The notes under the pieces are model-generated. The model saw only the letters and a program-made list of their open reading frames with translations. It had not been told where the DNA came from and ran no database searches. A stretch of DNA of 8,455 nucleotides from Euryarchaeota archaeon UBA596 (GTDB lineage: Archaea; Thermoplasmatota; Poseidoniia; Poseidoniales; Poseidoniaceae), in contig DAGQ01000030.1 in NCBI GenBank assembly GCA_002498205.1, positions 1 to 8,455 on the forward strand, in the 5' to 3' direction. Below, piece by piece: positions 7,301 through 8,455 of the stretch; positions within the stretch are counted from its first letter, which is position 1, and each line of letters begins with the position of its first letter. The translations under genes were made by a program, and so were the position numbers.

Positions 7301-8152
7301 GATAAAAATGATCCATGTACATTAGATGATTCAGAAGATTCAGATTATGAAGTCTCTTTTTCAGTAACACTTACTTCTGGTGTAGAAGCTGGTGGAGTGG
7401 TAATTGAAGCTTCTACAGTAGATCCTAGAACATTAGAATTTGTTGATAAAGCAAATATGCAGACTGATGGGACTTATGATTCTGGAGCAAATAAGAATCA
7501 GGGAGACGTAGTTGATTTAAGTATAAATATTTCAAAATCTTATGGTGATGTTGGAACAAGTAATTCAATTATAATTTATCTTCGAATAATTGAAGGGTCT
7601 AGTTATGATTTATCAGAGAATTTTACAATTACGTTAACAAATAATATGGATTCATCACTTACAGATAATGAAGGTCAAAATGATAATACTAATACCAATG
7701 CAGATACTGAATCAGGTGCTGCTGGAAATACCTTAATTTTAGTTGGAGGTGTAATTGTGTTTGTAGTGATTGCTTTAATTTTAACATTATTATTTGTCAG
7801 AGGACGAGGAGAATCCGAAATGGATGATAGTTTTGGTGGAGATGTTGGTGAAATGGATGCAGTTGAAGCATATGTTCAACAATTAGTTGCTCAAGGATAT
7901 CCAGAAGAAACAGCAAGGACTTACGCTCAAGCATATATTGCACAACAACAGGCAGCATCTGGAGGAGTAGCTAATGTTGGGGCAGGAGGGGTAGGTACTG
8001 CAACAGCAACAACTCCTATGCCAGCAGCTCAACCTTCAGCTCAAGCAACAAACCCGAAGATGGAAGCATATGTTCAACAATTGATTGCTCAAGGGTATCC
8101 TGAGGCTCAAGCGAGAGCTTATGCTATGCAATTTGCTGATAGGTTTAAATGA
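1346..8152 (+). CDS. Giant secreted, membrane-anchored multidomain surface protein (FG-GAP propeller, CARDB/jelly-roll modules, Rossmann-like domain, two-motif cytoplasmic tail)
   Basis: The product has 2268 residues. ATG 1346 is the only sensible start: in-frame stops lie at 1334-1339, and it opens a good signal peptide (KRFR, hydrophobic 15-29, AGA|A cleavage near 34). Domains by eye: about 46-456, FG-GAP/VCBS propeller with calcium loops at 53-61, 171-179, 320-328 and 371-379; 487-882, CARDB-like sandwich split by a jelly-roll (about 549-813); 886-1262, a second split CARDB-like domain with a jelly-roll, a DxDxDGxxD loop (964-972) and an EF-hand loop (1063-1074); 1266-1386, a third, unsplit CARDB-like domain; 1388-1653, Rossmann-like fold resembling GATase1-like domains; 1661-1796, beta-sandwich; 1800-1968, PKD-like; 1969-2099, Ig-like. 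An Asn/Thr/Asp linker then precedes a transmembrane helix (about 2128-2151, RGRG after it) and a cytoplasmic tail. All 22 cysteines and about twenty N-glycosylation sequons are outside. There is no PGF-type sorting signal. An adhesin or surface receptor is likely; the ligand is unknown. Confidence 0.85.
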   Translation: MIREQHLGSKRFRSISLVLIMLLSSLAAIDFAGAAITRQYTTHYNPTDIAIADFDCDGHKDLAIATDYSHRITVLWNDGFGDFTERTDVWVSNSPRREADWTDIAFADKVEIKNNANGPADIVIWQANLPFNQPPQPGNVTIISNDGCDSRTFSIGERFTHFYVWDVKVGDFEGDGNDDIAVLELATDLTTQNLVIYPGPNPTVPSSELTSLGQSTTFSFREFNIGNKGEDLATLPSGQVNPADCEDNDIWLLRSYGIDYTTGQLTNPGTGDNVTVVEFDCTLAGGRFPIDATSQTSGSSTNNPVEVNLNTDYGSFAIKDIDEDGFIDTVAMTDENSQNITFVSRTGTGPWSAVQEEYFGPYVAFSVSISELNNDGKPDFIVPTLLEGFEYTSSSGQQGTEYYFDTISSVQVVLSKTNGYKAPLSYDVGTRASFATVDQFVGSPNSAPDIVVGYTDYSWGNPYYWAESRGWNGQYDHITIIEMDYKDLALEDIEIGPTDKYYGIVGEGTRDVNLTLVNGGMEELTGTFDLGLTIDEINQASSANTTVYANTFDDSEESGGCSGGCTWTTHEYLPDEDIHWHIEDQTITGSSDEGDEPNNNSYQANWEGNNPTDFYWAGTYLQNSSGTVWSGYEKNWDEALILNDVDLTGADRAWLSLDLFGSYDYTGLGNAGNGFFAMYWVYDDTGFIEINTEDGGWQPISCPFLAIIDGYCPAGVAQWGGFDNDRVLNQIINDDPERFSPGTASGLYSGTHYGWQPYTAEGLGQFDLSNWAGEVVDLRFRFRSGFEGSIGYENETYWSGLDGFAFDNISISKQQTSFTTIYDSNQPVTVNNLEPGDEIIEQVPFNFENDKTYRISAQITPDASWTDEQEINNELKYFVTTQNLFDPAVVSVDFFDDGGLYAEGELPMKATVTNYGNTEMDFNVEASILFAVPSQLYCGPVDSDGDQKLCSETFENAQKYIHIDDDGDGQGDIIDDSDIPDSTIGSSAYWFGHPDVLETSQKGYGDNWNENLSITNIDLSNLGGNYAALSFEYFADTHYYISNNGSYYNYEDTVQLFVEWSKDVNGDGTIGVDEQFEGIIYGQYNDYNNDNYCSSDEIEYVGDVVDPNNGRESQFIFNSDGEVKSTSIDFTHLYLLNTSRVIGGYYYTECTSLDGSEDVDITFHFESNSDGYNGQNNGYLGVAIDNVSVKQYTFAVDTTYTETVTGVDAQEEVEVDFGMHDFGPGVYRFEVTTSFDNQTSGTTWFGEEEIVVENNKTRSTFNVDSVNLKIYPSTINYLKCVDDNTHQCVYPIDEVANHEFSAQVGNGVLAGNYVFNLEVIETSTGNMVFNESTTKVYELQPSESEVVDFPIFINWENNKEYRVGFKAYLVGGGLSGNDPNFTATFSEQIDVLILSDFANGADGAKVKNNLADLGMTHTQLNMAEDWDTYLSNNWLGTSVKGANGFEKILMPMQNDATAQQFAEGISTEKITFEGFMNAGGTIEMHLGPYQSYYQSTTGGRLPLGITVSNTGTANEDKVQYNDLVIGEQFHPLLDGIDTTIMEKWHIYKDANDKNQSWVADSVLNTQSLNDQDKTVRGALTTVPLGNCRDSMIGDGTFQNIIRHKTENRLNSLLSTCNIGDGGLIATTLNVEQNSTTNFPLLKNMLKYMVTEYSDFGSFGTELGLEVDGSEPCGRLNIQVCPDQGYDFTEISQDRDYEIFYIKSNQEVDLSFFSNLEGLEANWVVQGPTDWNNEKIDEANTNPLLVQNTDSVTATFCQETPSVVFDCNQGATWNITLYLYNDQGHGRSLFLQVVTDDVGADSDAPDAEFEIEWGSDKTDDEKVKPHPENPTKEYGGEARDVYQIILPDDIDSDYTSDTGVWVYFDASESKDLDWVGEGTGIKWYEWRVTNDYPIKYTQFKDIKIFGDVDDDDDPNKAAPYFQFQFTHVTADRDTTFEDSLIWFDLIVYDNAMNPSATTRIYFQVVSPDLVDEPPVWEFEDTISCGIDKNDPCTLDDSEDSDYEVSFSVTLTSGVEAGGVVIEASTVDPRTLEFVDKANMQTDGTYDSGANKNQGDVVDLSINISKSYGDVGTSNSIIIYLRIIEGSSYDLSENFTITLTNNMDSSLTDNEGQNDNTNTNADTESGAAGNTLILVGGVIVFVVIALILTLLFVRGRGESEMDDSFGGDVGEMDAVEAYVQQLVAQGYPEETARTYAQAYIAQQQAASGGVANVGAGGVGTATATTPMPAAQPSAQATNPKMEAYVQQLIAQGYPEAQARAYAMQFADRFK
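7865..7945 (+). repeat. Cytoplasmic tail motif, copy 1 (residues 2174-2200)
   Basis: A 27-residue two-helix motif, EAYVQQLVAQGYPEETARTY followed by AQAYIAQ, just inside the membrane helix of the giant protein. It matches copy 2 at 17 of 27 residues, and the first 20 bases of the two copies are identical. The pattern of a hydrophobic helix, Gly-Tyr-Pro turn and Ala/Arg helix resembles the first two helices of UBA/CUE-like domains or short SHOCT-like motifs. The resemblance is by eye only. Confidence 0.75.
8063..8143 (+). repeat. Cytoplasmic tail motif, copy 2 (residues 2240-2266)
   Basis: The second copy, EAYVQQLIAQGYPEAQARAY followed by AMQFADR, ends two residues before the C-terminus of the giant protein. 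It is joined to copy 1 by a Gly/Ala/Thr/Pro-rich linker of about 39 residues. The retained core (AYVQQL, AQGYPE, AR, YA) indicates a folded or binding unit duplicated in tandem. Confidence 0.75.
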
Positions 8153-8189
8153 CACCTTTAATCGAATTTGCTTGTAGGATGGGTTAGTT
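8153..8189 (+). promoter_or_regulatory. Short intergenic gap before ahcY, weak promoter candidate
   Basis: This 37-base gap has no T-tract terminator. A weak TATA-like stretch, CTTTAATCG (8156-8164), is centred about 30 bases before ATG 8190 and could drive a near-leaderless transcript. The alternative is co-transcription with the giant gene. A weak purine stretch (AGGATGGG, 8176-8183) could serve as a poor ribosome-binding site. Confidence 0.25.
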
Positions 8190-8455
8190 ATGGATGAAAC
8201 AGAAAACTACAAAGTTGCAGATATTTCTTTAGATGATTTTGGTCGTAAAGAGATTGATATCGCAGAGCATGAAATGCCAGGTTTAATGTCAGTTAGAGAA
8301 AAATACAAATCAGAAAAACCACTTACTGGTGTTCGAATTACAGGTTCATTACACATGACTATACAAACAGCAGTTTTAATTGAAACACTTGTTGATTTAG
8401 GTGCATCAGTTAGATGGGCTAGTTGTAATATCTTTTCAACACAAGATCATGCAGC
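8190..8455 (+). CDS. ahcY: S-adenosylhomocysteinase (adenosylhomocysteinase), N-terminal fragment (3' end outside window)
   Basis: AhcY is a cytoplasmic, NAD-dependent enzyme that splits S-adenosylhomocysteine into homocysteine and adenosine, clearing the product inhibitor of methyltransferases. The first 88 residues are present and the frame is still open at the right edge. ATG 8190 is chosen because an in-frame TAG lies at 8175-8177 and the protein begins in register with the family. Diagnostic segments are YKVADISL, GRKEIDIAEHEMPGLMS, GSLHMTIQTAVLIETL and RWASCNIFSTQDHAA. His55, Thr57 and Ser83 fall at the same numbers as in the human enzyme, where His55 and Thr57 contact substrate. The NAD domain (about 340 more residues) lies outside. 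The SLHMTIQTAVLIETL and CNIFSTQDHAA forms belong to the bacterial/eukaryotic branch, not the methanogen branch, suggesting lateral acquisition (inference). Confidence 0.96.
   Translation, partial: MDETENYKVADISLDDFGRKEIDIAEHEMPGLMSVREKYKSEKPLTGVRITGSLHMTIQTAVLIETLVDLGASVRWASCNIFSTQDHA

Noticed and set aside
7700..7800. Archaeosortase (PGF-type) or LPXTG sorting signal at the C-terminus of the giant protein
   Set aside because: No PGF or LPXTG motif precedes the hydrophobic segment, and a long structured tail follows it, so it is a true membrane helix.
1..8455. tRNA, rRNA, CRISPR array, insertion sequence or attachment site
   Set aside because: No cloverleaf-like segment, spaced direct repeats, transposase or terminal repeats were seen, and coding sequence occupies nearly all of the window.

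Overview
The window is AT-rich, tightly packed and entirely plus-strand. It reads as a marine archaeal genome fragment, most likely Marine Group II/III Euryarchaeota (Poseidoniia). This placement is inference from three things. The small gene has a TATA-like box at the distance expected for a leaderless archaeal transcript. Terminators look like bare T-tracts. A giant secreted, membrane-anchored multidomain protein coexists with bacterial-type housekeeping enzymes. No rRNA or other phylogenetic marker is present, so the placement is not proven.

Layout: (1) bases 1-548 hold the C-terminal 181 residues of an AcnA-type aconitate hydratase, cut by the window edge. (2) Bases 591-1232 (or from GTG 585) encode an acidic protein of 213 residues that I do not recognise; its C-terminal part looks like a winged helix. 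(3) Bases 1233-1345 are intergenic, with two T6 tracts, several dyads and a TATA-like box. (4) Bases 1346-8152 encode one giant 2268-residue protein that fills four fifths of the window. (5) Bases 8190-8455 begin S-adenosylhomocysteinase (ahcY), cut by the right edge.

The giant protein is the point of interest. In order it has: a signal peptide; a probable seven-bladed FG-GAP/VCBS-type propeller with four good calcium loops; two CARDB-like beta-sandwiches, each apparently interrupted by a jelly-roll (lectin-like) module; a third uninterrupted CARDB-like domain; a Rossmann-like domain resembling the class I glutamine-amidotransferase superfamily but without an evident nucleophile; further Ig/PKD-like sandwiches; one transmembrane helix; and a cytoplasmic tail with two copies of a 27-residue two-helix motif. 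All 22 cysteines lie in the outer part and fall into close pairs. The best reading is a calcium- and disulfide-stabilised surface receptor or adhesin. Its ligand and function cannot be told from sequence.

The flanking genes (aconitase in the citric acid cycle, AhcY in the methyl cycle) have no evident functional link to it. The long intergenic region and separate promoter signals suggest the giant gene is its own transcription unit set among housekeeping genes.
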